From Pseudarthrobacter sulfonivorans (GTDB lineage: Bacteria > Actinomycetota > Actinomycetes > Actinomycetales > Micrococcaceae), in the NCBI RefSeq assembly GCF_014712225.1, contig NZ_JACXBW010000006.1:216359-280358 (forward strand): a stretch of DNA of 64,000 nt. Reading direction: 5' to 3'. The translations under genes and the position numbers were made by a program. This document shows, piece after piece, positions 33,059 through 41,343 of this stretch (positions within the stretch are counted from its first letter, which is position 1; each line of letters starts with the position of its first letter). The notes under the pieces are model-generated. The model searched no databases, was not told where the DNA came from, and worked only from the letters and a program-made list of their open reading frames with translations.

Positions 33059-34534
33059 CTAGACGTTCAGCGGGCCGGAGCCGTGAACGTCGTCGGGCCC
33101 GTGTTGCATCAGTGAGTGCAGGATTTCTGCGGTGGACAACCCGGCGAAGCCGGCCAGGCGCTCCCCTACTGTGCGGAGGTCGGGGCGTACCTCCGTGGGA
33201 CCCCGCTCTGCCAGGTCGTTCACGAATTGGCGTGCTGCGCCGGCAACCTCCGGCGTCAGGACCGCACGGTCGTCGCTGACCTGATTCCCGGCGTCGGCCA
33301 GCAGGCGGGCGGCACGCCCGGCAAGGTCCTGATCCTCCACCACGATAGCCAGCAAGGGAGTCTGGACCCGCTCAAACAAAGCGATCCAGCCCCTGCCTTC
33401 CTCGGTACTGCCCAGAAGTTCGTCCCTGACCCGGCGCAAGGCACGGATCTCTGTGTCGCGGCCGAGCAGCCTCCAGCCGATCAGCTCAATGGCGCAGATG
33501 CATTGCTGGATCAGTGCCAGCAACCCCGATTCGGCCTCCCGCTTGATGGGTTCTGGATTGGCAGGATGGAAGGAGTCTGCAACGTTCCCCTGCCAGGGGC
33601 CGGTCTCGATGGTAAACCCGTAAGTTTTGCGCCGTGAGCTGTCAGCGATGTGCCGCCCGTAGGCGTAATCGCTCAGGGTTCCGGTGGTCGGATAGAGCTT
33701 GACGCCGGTCTGGCGGGTGTAGTGTCGGCCCCGTACGTCTTGAATTGCTTGGACAATCCGGTCCCCGACCGTTTCGAACCGCATCAGGTCCCGTGCGATC
33801 ATGTACTCCGCGTAGGCGGGGTTTGTGATCGGCTGGCACGTGGCCGCCGGGAGCGTGGTGAAGCGTTTCGTGGCGTCGCCGGTCTGGGTTGGCGCGTGCC
33901 CCCAGGGGTGCAGCACCAGTTCGGAGTAGGAATGGACATCCGCGAAGCAATCGATGGCATACGCATCAAGCAGGTGCCGGACGTTGCGCGACTCGGGCTC
34001 CGACACGGCGGACGGTCCGCAATATGTATCGGCGCACGGGGCGCACGACGTCTGCCCCTCCGTCACGCCCCAAAGAAGGTCTGCATTGCGGTTGAGGTCC
34101 ACCCCGTCGCACGCCGTCCCCGGATTGTCCCGGCGGTTTTTGCGCCACAGGCCATCGACGGTCATCACATGATGGCGCCCATCAGGATTGACGCACGGCA
34201 GGAGGTAGAGATCGATGGTCTCAAGGATCAGCTTCACGTCAGCAGCGGGCCAGATCCTGCCATCGAGGATTACATCGTTGCCGGTCACGTAGCTGGCAAC
34301 GAGGTCCACCGCCATTTCAATAAGCAGGTCCGGGTTCATCAGCTCGCGGGCATGAGTGCCGCCCACCAGCAGGACACCCCGGCGGTTCTCCCCGCCGCCG
34401 GCACGGAGCCGCAGCGCGTTGACCGGCCGTCCCTGGACCGACGGCTCAGGCAACACGAACTGTGAGCAGAGCTGCGGGTACGTTGCGGCGAGGGTGCCGC
34501 CGGCAGCATCGAGCTGGGACACGGTGCGGTACAT
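33059..34534 (-). CDS. M14-family zinc carboxypeptidase
   Basis: The 491-residue protein has the M14 zinc ligands His61 and Glu64 in GGTHARELMNPD and His201 in ADVHSYSELVLHPWG, and the catalytic glutamate at about 310 in GFTIETG. Substrate-binding landmarks are CVNPDGR, WRKNRRD and GVDLNRNADLLWG. Carboxypeptidases remove C-terminal residues. There is no signal peptide. The C-terminal 150 residues are helical and not part of the fold. The ATG at 34534 shares its A with the TGA of the upstream propeptide-like gene, so the two are tightly coupled. Confidence 0.92.
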   Translation of the reverse strand: MYRTVSQLDAAGGTLAATYPQLCSQFVLPEPSVQGRPVNALRLRAGGGENRRGVLLVGGTHARELMNPDLLIEMAVDLVASYVTGNDVILDGRIWPAADVKLILETIDLYLLPCVNPDGRHHVMTVDGLWRKNRRDNPGTACDGVDLNRNADLLWGVTEGQTSCAPCADTYCGPSAVSEPESRNVRHLLDAYAIDCFADVHSYSELVLHPWGHAPTQTGDATKRFTTLPAATCQPITNPAYAEYMIARDLMRFETVGDRIVQAIQDVRGRHYTRQTGVKLYPTTGTLSDYAYGRHIADSSRRKTYGFTIETGPWQGNVADSFHPANPEPIKREAESGLLALIQQCICAIELIGWRLLGRDTEIRALRRVRDELLGSTEEGRGWIALFERVQTPLLAIVVEDQDLAGRAARLLADAGNQVSDDRAVLTPEVAGAARQFVNDLAERGPTEVRPDLRTVGERLAGFAGLSTAEILHSLMQHGPDDVHGSGPLNV

Positions 34535-34857
34535 CAGTCCTGCCCTCCTCGCTCGACGCCGGGGAGCCGCTCCTGGAGCCACGCGCGCGCGGCTTCGTCG
34601 TCCATTATGAGCGCGGGGTCCAGCGGACCGGGTGGCGCGGCTTGGACGAGTGTGACCTCAAAGCCGTTCTCCACAAGGCGGGCCGCTTCCTCCATGTCAA
34701 CGAGCAACCGGACGTCCCCCTCCGGGTCGGGTACCCGGTCCATGTCCAGGTCCGCCACACTGCGCATGTCCATGCTGCGCGAAGCCCCGGCCCGGAGGAT
34801 GACCTCATACCTCACCTTGGGCCGGTCAGTGGCCTTAGGATCTTTCTCGGGGACCAT
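34534..34857 (-). CDS. Stand-alone propeptide-like protein of M14 carboxypeptidase
   Basis: This 107-residue protein precedes the M14 gene and overlaps it by one base. Its segment VRLLVDMEEAARLVENGFEV resembles the activation propeptide found at the N terminus of many actinobacterial M14 enzymes, where a short helix-strand module covers the active site. Here it is encoded separately, so it may act in trans as inhibitor or folding helper. The C-terminal helix (DDEAARAWLQERLPG) may extend into the active site. Start at 34857 is chosen for the GAGAGG six bases upstream; 34860 is also possible. A GTRACG box lies about 105 bp upstream. Confidence 0.68.
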   Translation of the reverse strand: MVPEKDPKATDRPKVRYEVILRAGASRSMDMRSVADLDMDRVPDPEGDVRLLVDMEEAARLVENGFEVTLVQAAPPGPLDPALIMDDEAARAWLQERLPGVERGGQD

Positions 34858-34961
34858 CATTCGCCTCTCTTTCTTGGCAATGGAATCCATCAGCAGGGCA
34901 GAAACTCAAGACGGCAGGAACCTGGCTGCAACGCTTCTTCCCCAAGAACCTACAATGAAGG

Positions 34962-34978
34962 CGTTACAGCGCCGTTAC
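34962..34978 (-). promoter_or_regulatory. Putative SARP box upstream of propeptide/M14 operon
   Basis: The coding strand reads GTAACG, five bases, GTAACG, about 105 bp before the start. TAGGTT (NAnnnT) begins 9 bp after the second unit. A clear example of the geometry. Confidence 0.7.
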
Positions 34979-35017
34979 TCCTGACGAGCGATGGAGGCTC
35001 CCGCATTGTCGGCCACT

Positions 35018-35824
35018 TCAGTTCTGGCTCAGTAGCCAGGGTTCAGCCCGCAGCATTGCCGTCGCCCGCCCGTCGTCGTCGAACGCCGCCAACACTGAGG
35101 CGATAGTCTCGAGCCTTTCGTCTCCCGAAGCCAAACCGCCGGGCAGGATGGCGCTGACCGCGGCGGCGGCCGCTACGGGCCCGGCCTGGCCCGATACCTC
35201 TGCTGCAAGCTTGCCGATCCCCGCGGTGTCACCGACGGCCAATGCAGCGAGCAGCCGTGTCGCCGGGGAGCCGTGCCGTTCAAGATCCGACAACAGTTCC
35301 CCCGCTACTCCGAGGCACGACGACGATGCCAGGCTCTGTGCCACTTCAACGTTGTCCAGCGCTCGCCGCCGCTTTCGGTCGGCTTCATCTGCGGGTTCCA
35401 TGCGCTCAATGGGCACGGTCTCGCTGCGGAGCAACTCACCGCGAGAGGGCCGGAACTCGGCGACAAGGTCGTAGTGCCCGGCGGTGGGGAACAAGGGGGC
35501 CACGCCAGCGGCGCTGAGAAGGAGAACGCCTCCCATGAGCGACTGTCCCGGTCCGAGACTCACCTGCCGGGCGCCGCTGTCGGCTGGCCATGGCCAGCCC
35601 GCATTGGTCCTGGATCCGCCGGGACCGGTCACGAGGACGTCCAGGTCGCCCTCAAGAAGGTTCAGGCGAGCGCTGGTGACGACGGAGCGGTCCGAACTGT
35701 TGGTCAGCGTCGCGACGGCGACCAGCACTTCATCCAGCGGCACTCGTTCTGGGACGAGCAGGCTGAGGGTTAGGCCTGACGTGCCGCCTTCCTTGCTGTC
35801 CGTCCGATCCAGAGTCTGGTTCAT
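35018..35824 (-). CDS. Hypothetical protein paralogous to C-terminal half of metzincin
   Basis: The 268-residue protein is unrecognised but parallels the last 300 residues of the metzincin encoded just upstream. Both have an Ig-like domain (here LTLSLLVPERVPLDEVLVAVATL; there LELKLPEEVYVGEYVVAEVTL) with a conserved LNLLEGDL/LNLAEGDL and a LGPGQSLMGGV/LQPGQSLTSLM pair, followed by a helical repeat region rich in Ala. Its ATG overlaps the metzincin stop (ATGA at 35824-35821). No signal peptide or catalytic motif. It may be a regulatory partner or a duplicated accessory domain of the peptidase. Confidence 0.7.
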   Translation of the reverse strand: MNQTLDRTDSKEGGTSGLTLSLLVPERVPLDEVLVAVATLTNSSDRSVVTSARLNLLEGDLDVLVTGPGGSRTNAGWPWPADSGARQVSLGPGQSLMGGVLLLSAAGVAPLFPTAGHYDLVAEFRPSRGELLRSETVPIERMEPADEADRKRRRALDNVEVAQSLASSSCLGVAGELLSDLERHGSPATRLLAALAVGDTAGIGKLAAEVSGQAGPVAAAAAVSAILPGGLASGDERLETIASVLAAFDDDGRATAMLRAEPWLLSQN

Positions 35825-38061
35825 CTGGGCAAGTTTTCCACAAAATCCTGGGCAATGCTTCCGGCCCTGTCGAGATCGTCCTGCGGCTTGCGCGCCCGCT
35901 TCCCATGTGAGAGGGCCTCGGCAACCACCGGGGCATCCCGCTCCACCGGGCAGGCCACCGTTACGGCAAGTTCGACGACCTGTGCGGCCGAGCGCCCCTG
36001 CATCGCGAGGTCGAGAAAGTGCTTCGCGTCGCCGGGTTCGGCGGCGCGCGTGTCGGCACGGCGGTAGTCCACATGTTGTCTCGCCAGCGAATTGGCAAGC
36101 ACCAAAGCACAGGCAGCACCTGTATCGTGCTCGTGGTGCGCCTCTGCAACTGCTGCCAGCCGCCGTCGCGCGTTGTCATCGCGGCCGAAGTCACCCAGGG
36201 CCAGCGCCGTCGAAACGCCCCGATCGAGTGTTGCCCCAGCGATGTCACGTTCCTCACCGGACCCGGCCATCCGCACCCTTACGGTGCTCCTGGTGCTCCG
36301 GACAGAAGTCCGGCCCCCCAGATCGAATTCGGCCCGAACCACGTGAACGCCCGGCTCCTGGAAGGTGACTCCCTCGCTGGTGAAGAACACCTGCATCAGG
36401 CTGGTCAGCGATTGCCCGGGCTGCAACACCGTCGTCTCACGCGGACCGCATGCCACGACAATGTCGAGCACCTGCTCGATCTGTCCGGTCGGCAGTGCGT
36501 GTAGCAGCCGCAGGTCCCCTTCGGCCAGGTTGAGATGCTTGCTCGTTTCGCGTGGCTCATCGCCAACGTTCCTCAGCGTCACTTCAGCAACGACGTACTC
36601 CCCGACGTACACCTCCTCGGGCAGCTTGAGCTCCAACACCATGCCAACAGCATCGTCGGCATTCACCAGGCCGGCGGCATCCGTCGGCTCAGGGAGCCCC
36701 GAGGACAAACTGCCGTGGCCCCAGCCGAACGGTTTCCAGCCCGGGCGCACCTGGGGGTCGGGTGCGTGCACCAAGGAAATCCGGTCATGTTCGGCGAATC
36801 CGAACGTCGCAGTGCGGGGATACGGATTCGCCACTGTGGCGAATCCCATCACGTCGCCTGTTTGGTTCATGATCTCGGTGCCGATCGGTGGGTTGTGAAC
36901 GTCGTGCTTTGGATGAAACAGGTTGAATGCATGGCCTGCTTCATGGACGAGGGTCCGAAGGAATGCCGCGGGCACTTCGTCGAGGGGCTTATTGCGGGCA
37001 CTTGCCTCGATGGTCGGCCCATCGCCAAGTGTGGCGTCAGCGAACCCGACGGCACCCTCGCGGGGCACCTGGTCCTGGTCAAACATGATTCCGAACAGGG
37101 TGCCCTGCGACGAACCGGAGAGTAGCCACAGGCGCCATTCGTCAACGGAACCGGCGCCCCGGTGCGTTGATATCAATGTCTGCAGCTCGGCGATGGTCAG
37201 CGACGCATCCTCCGGAACATCAACTTCATCAACCGTCAGGCCCACGTCCCAGCCGGCCGAAGCGTAGACGTTCTGGAACGTGGTGGTCACGCCCGCTCCC
37301 GTAATTGCAGATGCCGGCCAGACGCGGTTCGACATTGCGTCGACTTCGACGCGGCAGCCGCGGAAGAAATTCGATGTTTTCGTGGCCTTGACGTCATAGA
37401 CGCGCCCGCCTATGGCCGCTGTCCCCGACATTCTGGCGGGCTGATGCGGCAAATTGATCAGGCTTTGCCGGCAGGTTAGACGCATTTCGCCTACATCAGT
37501 CGAAATGAAATCCTGCGTTGTGCGGTCCCAGATATGGCGAACGAACCCAAAGCCAAGCAGCGCCGAGGCATAGGACACGCCGTTGGAACGGAAGTACCAT
37601 GAATATTCATTGAGCGGCAGCTGTGGGTACCAGCGGCCGGCAGCCGTGTCCGTGGTGTCCTGGCCGGCAACGCCTGCAGGGCCGCCTGAGGCGAAGCCGT
37701 TCGGGAATTCGTCCAAAGGCCCGGGCCGCAGTCCTCGATCGGTGGGGTCTTGTCCCCGGCGAACGTACACGTCTCCGCTGATGCGGAGGGAGGAGGCGCC
37801 GACTTGGATGCGCATGGGTCCGCGAATGATCGGATCCTGGCCGGACGGGTCCCCGCCTCTGGCAGTCAGCTCGATCAGCCAGGACCCGTTGAGGGCGCCT
37901 AGCGAACACGGCCGTTGCCTCGACGCGCGGACTGCCGGGAGATCTGCCTGGCCGCGCGTTCCTGGAAAGGGGTTGTCGATGATCTGGCCCTGTTCGTCAA
38001 AAAGGTAAGGGCCTTCGTCGCAGTCGGAGCAGCCGTCCTCTTGGCCGGTAACACTGTTCAT
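35821..38061 (-). CDS. Metzincin-type zinc metallopeptidase
   Basis: This 746-residue protein has the extended metzincin zinc motif HEAGHAFNLFH (three His and Glu, first His about 372) and a Met-turn in TEIMNQTGDVMG. The N-terminal part is beta-rich with an early CSDC pair. An Ig-like domain and an Ala-rich helical region make up the last 280 residues and are paralogous to the next gene's protein. There is no signal peptide, unusual for metzincins. AGAGGTG precedes the ATG at 38061, and a GTRACG box lies 85 bp upstream. Substrates are unknown. Confidence 0.85.
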   Translation of the reverse strand: MNSVTGQEDGCSDCDEGPYLFDEQGQIIDNPFPGTRGQADLPAVRASRQRPCSLGALNGSWLIELTARGGDPSGQDPIIRGPMRIQVGASSLRISGDVYVRRGQDPTDRGLRPGPLDEFPNGFASGGPAGVAGQDTTDTAAGRWYPQLPLNEYSWYFRSNGVSYASALLGFGFVRHIWDRTTQDFISTDVGEMRLTCRQSLINLPHQPARMSGTAAIGGRVYDVKATKTSNFFRGCRVEVDAMSNRVWPASAITGAGVTTTFQNVYASAGWDVGLTVDEVDVPEDASLTIAELQTLISTHRGAGSVDEWRLWLLSGSSQGTLFGIMFDQDQVPREGAVGFADATLGDGPTIEASARNKPLDEVPAAFLRTLVHEAGHAFNLFHPKHDVHNPPIGTEIMNQTGDVMGFATVANPYPRTATFGFAEHDRISLVHAPDPQVRPGWKPFGWGHGSLSSGLPEPTDAAGLVNADDAVGMVLELKLPEEVYVGEYVVAEVTLRNVGDEPRETSKHLNLAEGDLRLLHALPTGQIEQVLDIVVACGPRETTVLQPGQSLTSLMQVFFTSEGVTFQEPGVHVVRAEFDLGGRTSVRSTRSTVRVRMAGSGEERDIAGATLDRGVSTALALGDFGRDDNARRRLAAVAEAHHEHDTGAACALVLANSLARQHVDYRRADTRAAEPGDAKHFLDLAMQGRSAAQVVELAVTVACPVERDAPVVAEALSHGKRARKPQDDLDRAGSIAQDFVENLPR

Positions 38062-38145
38062 GACGCACCTCTTATCGGAGATCGCGGAATATTGGGCTTC
38101 CGTGGCCGGGCCCGTGAGCTTGGTTCAAACAGCTTGCACGCGTGG

Positions 38146-38162
38146 CGTTACTCCAGCGTTAC
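38146..38162 (-). promoter_or_regulatory. Putative SARP box upstream of metzincin operon
   Basis: The coding strand reads GTAACG, five bases, GTAACG, 85 bp before the start. CAAGCT (NAnnnT) begins 9 bp after the second unit. Confidence 0.68.
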
Positions 38163-38217
38163 GGGGGCGCGGACTGTCCTGTGAAGGGCAAACAACTGCG
38201 ACTTGAGAGACACGCAC

Positions 38218-38451
38218 TTATCGCTGGGGCGCTGCCCCTCCCTGCTCGTGAATCACTCCACCCCGGCAACCGCAAAACGTGAGCTCCTGGTCGCCGTTCC
38301 GTTTTCCCAGCACCATTGCCTGACACGTCAGCCGCAGCCACGGGACCCGTTCTTGGTGGCTGTGCCCGCAGAGGTAACAGCCCGGAACGGACCAGGAATA
38401 CGCGTCTGCCCCGCTATCCGCCATGCACAGGGTGGCAATTTTCTCTTTCAT
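38218..38451 (-). CDS. Small hypothetical protein with Cys/His cluster
   Basis: The 77-residue protein contains PGCYLCGHSHQE, RLTCQAM and FCGCRGG, a CxxCxH...C...CxC pattern that could bind zinc. I do not recognise the family. The ATG at 38451 lacks a strong ribosome site, which lowers confidence. It would be transcribed toward the metzincin, but the SARP box at 38146 lies between them, so they are probably separate units. Confidence 0.4.
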   Translation of the reverse strand: MKEKIATLCMADSGADAYSWSVPGCYLCGHSHQERVPWLRLTCQAMVLGKRNGDQELTFCGCRGGVIHEQGGAAPQR

Positions 38452-38865
38452 GGAACTAAGCTTTCTGTCTCGATTGTCGGGATGGGCCGATGTGACAACC
38501 AGTGTGGTGCGCGGGCCGTGCCGCAGGGATCCGCCTCCGGGCCGGTCTTGCACGTGGTTCCCTGGCATTGCCCGAAGCCTGTGCCCAGTCCGTAGGGGTA
38601 GGCGGACTAATGCCAGGGCACTACAACGGGATGAGACCGCCGGGCGGATACGCTCACGGGCGGGCTGAGGCAGACCTTTGCGTGAATCGACGACGACGGG
38701 GATTCGGGCCCGGCAGGCTCACTGCCGTAACGCGGCGGTAACGCCTTTCGTTCACGATGGGTTCATCAATATCCCGGATCGTCGGAGACCAGAGTGCCTT
38801 CACCGTCCAACACCGACGAGACTACGAAACGGTCGGGCGCGAACGAGCTTCAAGGAGGCGGCCTC
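38452..38865. other. Intergenic region holding a plus-strand SARP box
   Basis: This 414-bp gap contains the GTRACG box at 38727-38743 for the downstream plus-strand gene. Nothing else is recognised. Confidence 0.5.
38727..38743 (+). promoter_or_regulatory. Putative SARP box upstream of CRILLRRD-tail protein
   Basis: GTAACG, five bases, GTAACG, about 120 bp before the ATG at 38866. CACGAT (NAnnnT) begins 9 bp after the second unit. Confidence 0.68.
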
Positions 38866-39411
38866 ATGACGTTGGCCCCAATCATCTCGATCTTCCCGGC
38901 CACCGGCGGTGGGCCAGTGGCAAGTGGTGTGCTGACCACCACGACGCAGGACGGCAAGGTGGGATTATTCAGCCCATGGCCCCTTTCGCTGAGTGACGAG
39001 GCCTTCAGCGTGTATGCAGCCGATGCCGAGGGCACGGGCGGACAGTGGCTCACGCCGGCTAAGGTGACGGTCCTCGCTCTCCCCGGCCAGGCCCCCCGGC
39101 TGGGGGTTGTCACCTTCAACCCGCAGCCCGCCCAAGCGGCCCCGGATGCAGCACTGGATCCGCCCTGGGATCGTGGAGAAGTAACTGCCGCCCTGGCTGC
39201 CGCCGATGAGCAGTGGCTGAACGCGTTCGCAGTCGCCAACCCCGATGTGTTCCAGCCGTTGCGGGCCCTAGCCCAGGCCCAGGCAGCCGCGTTTCCTCCC
39301 GCCCAGACGACACGGGTTCCGCAGCAGGCAGATGCTGTCGCTGCCGATCCGGTCGCCGCGGACGCGGACTGGTCGTCCTTTTTCTGCAGAATTCTGCTGC
39401 GACGCGACTGA
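38866..39411 (+). CDS. CR[IF]LLR-tail protein, long form
   Basis: This 181-residue protein begins MTLAPIISIFPATGGGPVA and ends FFCRILLRRD. Its ends and the GLFSPWP segment match the 74-residue protein at 30933-31157, which lacks the middle 100 residues. The middle here contains VTVLALPGQAPRLGVVTFNP and an Ala/Gln-rich helical stretch. No signal peptide, lipobox or known domain is visible. AAGGAGG stands seven bases before the ATG and a GTRACG box is upstream, so it is probably part of the SARP regulon. Function unknown. Confidence 0.78.
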   Translation: MTLAPIISIFPATGGGPVASGVLTTTTQDGKVGLFSPWPLSLSDEAFSVYAADAEGTGGQWLTPAKVTVLALPGQAPRLGVVTFNPQPAQAAPDAALDPPWDRGEVTAALAAADEQWLNAFAVANPDVFQPLRALAQAQAAAFPPAQTTRVPQQADAVAADPVAADADWSSFFCRILLRRD

Positions 39412-39604
39412 CCACAGTGCAAGGAACGGAAGCACAACTCCGGCCCAGCCATTTACAACACTTCTGTGGCTGGAGTTCCGGCCGTCCTCAAGTACTGTGC
39501 TGCGGCGAAGGACCGGTGCGCCTCTCTCTTCCGCCTGATGGAGGTCGCACCTTTGGCTCTGGTTGGAAATCGTGGGTTGGAATCGTGCCCGACAGGATGT
39601 TTGT

Positions 39605-39823
39605 TCAGTGACCCGGGCGATGAACCTCTTTGAGTGGCGGGAGCAGTTCATCGGTGAGGACATCGGCAGTGACGTATAGGGGCGCCCCCGGTTCTATACG
39701 GCGCAGGGCAGCGGCGACGGCGCCGTGCAGCCATTCCCACGTGATGATGGGTGCCTCAGTCGAAGCCAGGGGTTTGCTGTCACGGCCGGATTGTCCCGGG
39801 GCGGGGGCTCTGTGTTGTCTCAT
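39605..39823 (-). CDS. Small hypothetical protein
   Basis: The 72-residue protein starts MRQHRAPAPGQSG after an excellent AAAGGAG site. Residues about 28-65 form a helical domain (ITWEWLHGAVAAALRRIEPG, then VTADVLTDELLPPL). The family is not recognised. It follows the lipoprotein gene by 92 bp on the same strand and may share its transcript. Confidence 0.6.
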   Translation of the reverse strand: MRQHRAPAPGQSGRDSKPLASTEAPIITWEWLHGAVAAALRRIEPGAPLYVTADVLTDELLPPLKEVHRPGH

Positions 39824-39915
39824 CGGTTTCTCCTTTCTCTGTGTGAGCATGGCGTCCGCCTCCAGCGGGCATCGGCTGAAGGCATGAAGCAGCAGCCGTG
39901 ATGTCCGGGCACAGC

Positions 39916-40353
39916 TCACCACTGGTACCGAGGGGGAGGCACTATTATGGGCCTGCCGGGGCACAGTAGGTCGCCCGGGAAAGCGCACGGATTCGTGCTG
40001 TAACGCGGAGCAGGGACAGTGTCAGGTCTGGTCGTAGGAGCTGGCCGCTTCGGGATGACACTGTCGGGGCTGGTTTTAGGAGCTGGCCGCTTCGGGATGA
40101 CACTGTCGGGGCTGGTTTTAGGAGCTGGCCGCTTCGGGATGACACTGTCGGGGCTGGTTTTAGGAGCTGGCCGCTTCGGGATGACACTGTCGGGTCTGGT
40201 TTTCGAAGCAGGGGGCGTTGGGACACCCGGGTCTGGCTCGTTGTATGTCACGTTGGGTTGAGGGATGCTTGTTTTGTCGTCACAACCGCTTAAGGCCAAG
40301 CTTGTGGCGACGATTGCAAGTACGGCCCATGAAGATTGTTTGCGCAGAATCAA
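39916..40353 (-). CDS. Putative lipoprotein with 14-residue proline-rich repeats
   Basis: This protein of about 145 residues has a lipoprotein signal: a basic start, a hydrophobic stretch AVLAIVATSLALSGC with the lipobox LSGC, then a Pro/Lys/Ser-rich region of four PDSVIPKRPAPKTS-type units and a short Cys-containing tail. TTG at 40353 is preferred because GAAAGGA stands seven bases before it; an ATG at 40368 is also in frame. The repeat region is probably an extended cell-wall linker. It is the only clearly exported protein in the island's right half. Confidence 0.65.
   Translation of the reverse strand: MILRKQSSWAVLAIVATSLALSGCDDKTSIPQPNVTYNEPDPGVPTPPASKTRPDSVIPKRPAPKTSPDSVIPKRPAPKTSPDSVIPKRPAPKTSPDSVIPKRPAPTTRPDTVPAPRYSTNPCAFPGDLLCPGRPIIVPPPRYQW
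40021..40188 (-). repeat. Four 42-bp tandem repeats in lipoprotein gene
   Basis: Units at 40021-40062, 40063-40104, 40105-40146 and 40147-40188, followed by a partial copy. The inner three are identical or nearly so. Each encodes 14 residues, so copy-number change keeps the frame. Confidence 0.92.
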
Positions 40354-40671
40354 GGTCTTTCCTTTCATTTATTGTTTGGCCGGTGATGAATCGGCTTAGC
40401 CTGCCGACAGCGCCCTGACCTGGTGGGCCGTTAGCTCACCTATTTGTAATCAGTGTGTGTGCGGGGGCCATGCCATTTCGTCCCCCGCATGCCGTCACCT
40501 CGTTGTCAGACCACGGGTGTACGGCAGTTAGTTCGCTGTAGCTGGAGTTCGGTAACTAGTCGTCGATGCTAAGCCGTCACTGCTCACTGCGAGATGGAAC
40601 GAGTCTGGAAGGCGCAAGAGCACCGATCGCGGGTAGCGCCGTGGGCGGTAGCACGGGCTGAAACTGAAGAC
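40354..40671. other. Intergenic region without recognised features
   Basis: About 320 bp between the lipoprotein and the PadR remnant. I see no gene or regulatory motif. Confidence 0.4.
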
Positions 40672-41000
40672 CTAGCGGATACCACGGCTTTGCCCCCGCC
40701 GTGATGCACATTCTGCCGGGGCTTCGACCAACCGGCCGAGCCGGTCTTCAGCAGTAATCCGGTAGGGCCAAACCGCCAGCTCGCGCCAGGCTGGCGTGCC
40801 GGCCGCGCCACCGGTCGATGCTTGCACCGGCGGCCGGCGTCGGAGGTACCCCACAGCGAGGAGACGTAGCCGAGCCGCTCGAGTCGGGCCAGCAGCGGGT
40901 AGAACATCCCGTCGGACCACCGTCCAGGCGCCCGGATGATAATCGCGGCCGCGGGGTAGCGGCGCTGCGCCGGCGGCTTCCAAAAATGACAGGCGGCCAT
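40672..41000 (-). pseudogene. PadR-family regulator remnant, frameshifted
   Basis: One frame encodes WSDGMFYPLLARLERLGYV followed by SSLWGTSDAGRRCK, a clear PadR winged-helix core (compare SxGxxYPxLxRLExxGxV). The rest of the wing and the following helix (PAWRELAVWPYRITAEDRLG) continue in another frame, and no intact N-terminal helix with a start is present. At least one frameshift is needed, so the gene is broken. PadR proteins are phenolic- or drug-responsive repressors; no target is adjacent. Confidence 0.7.
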
Positions 41001-41028
41001 GCCGATTACCGTCGTTCGACGGTGCCAA

Positions 41029-41343
41029 AAGTTATGCCAATGAGAGGCCGATTAGTAGTGCAGGCCTGGTTTGCGGGACGGCGCTTTGACTCAGTGCCCT
41101 GGCCGGTGACGAGACGCCGACGCTGAGCCGCTCAGCGGTCCCCGTCGGGGATTCCTACCTCCTGCCGGGCCAGCACCGTGACGATGACAGCCACATCTGT
41201 CGGGCCGGCGAAGGGCGCAACCGAAGAAATCGAACCGCCCGCCTATCGGGCGGACTCCCCCGTCAGCGCCCGGCTCCTACCTCAGCAGAGCACTGAGCTA
41301 GGCTGAATGCGAAGATTCTCGTGGGTCCGCGCCGGGAGACGAA
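41029..41343. other. Intergenic region without recognised features
   Basis: About 315 bp between the PadR remnant and the DUF2809 gene. Nothing is recognised. Confidence 0.4.

Noticed and set aside
40021..40188. CRISPR-like repeat array
   Set aside because: Back-to-back 42-bp coding repeats with no spacers.
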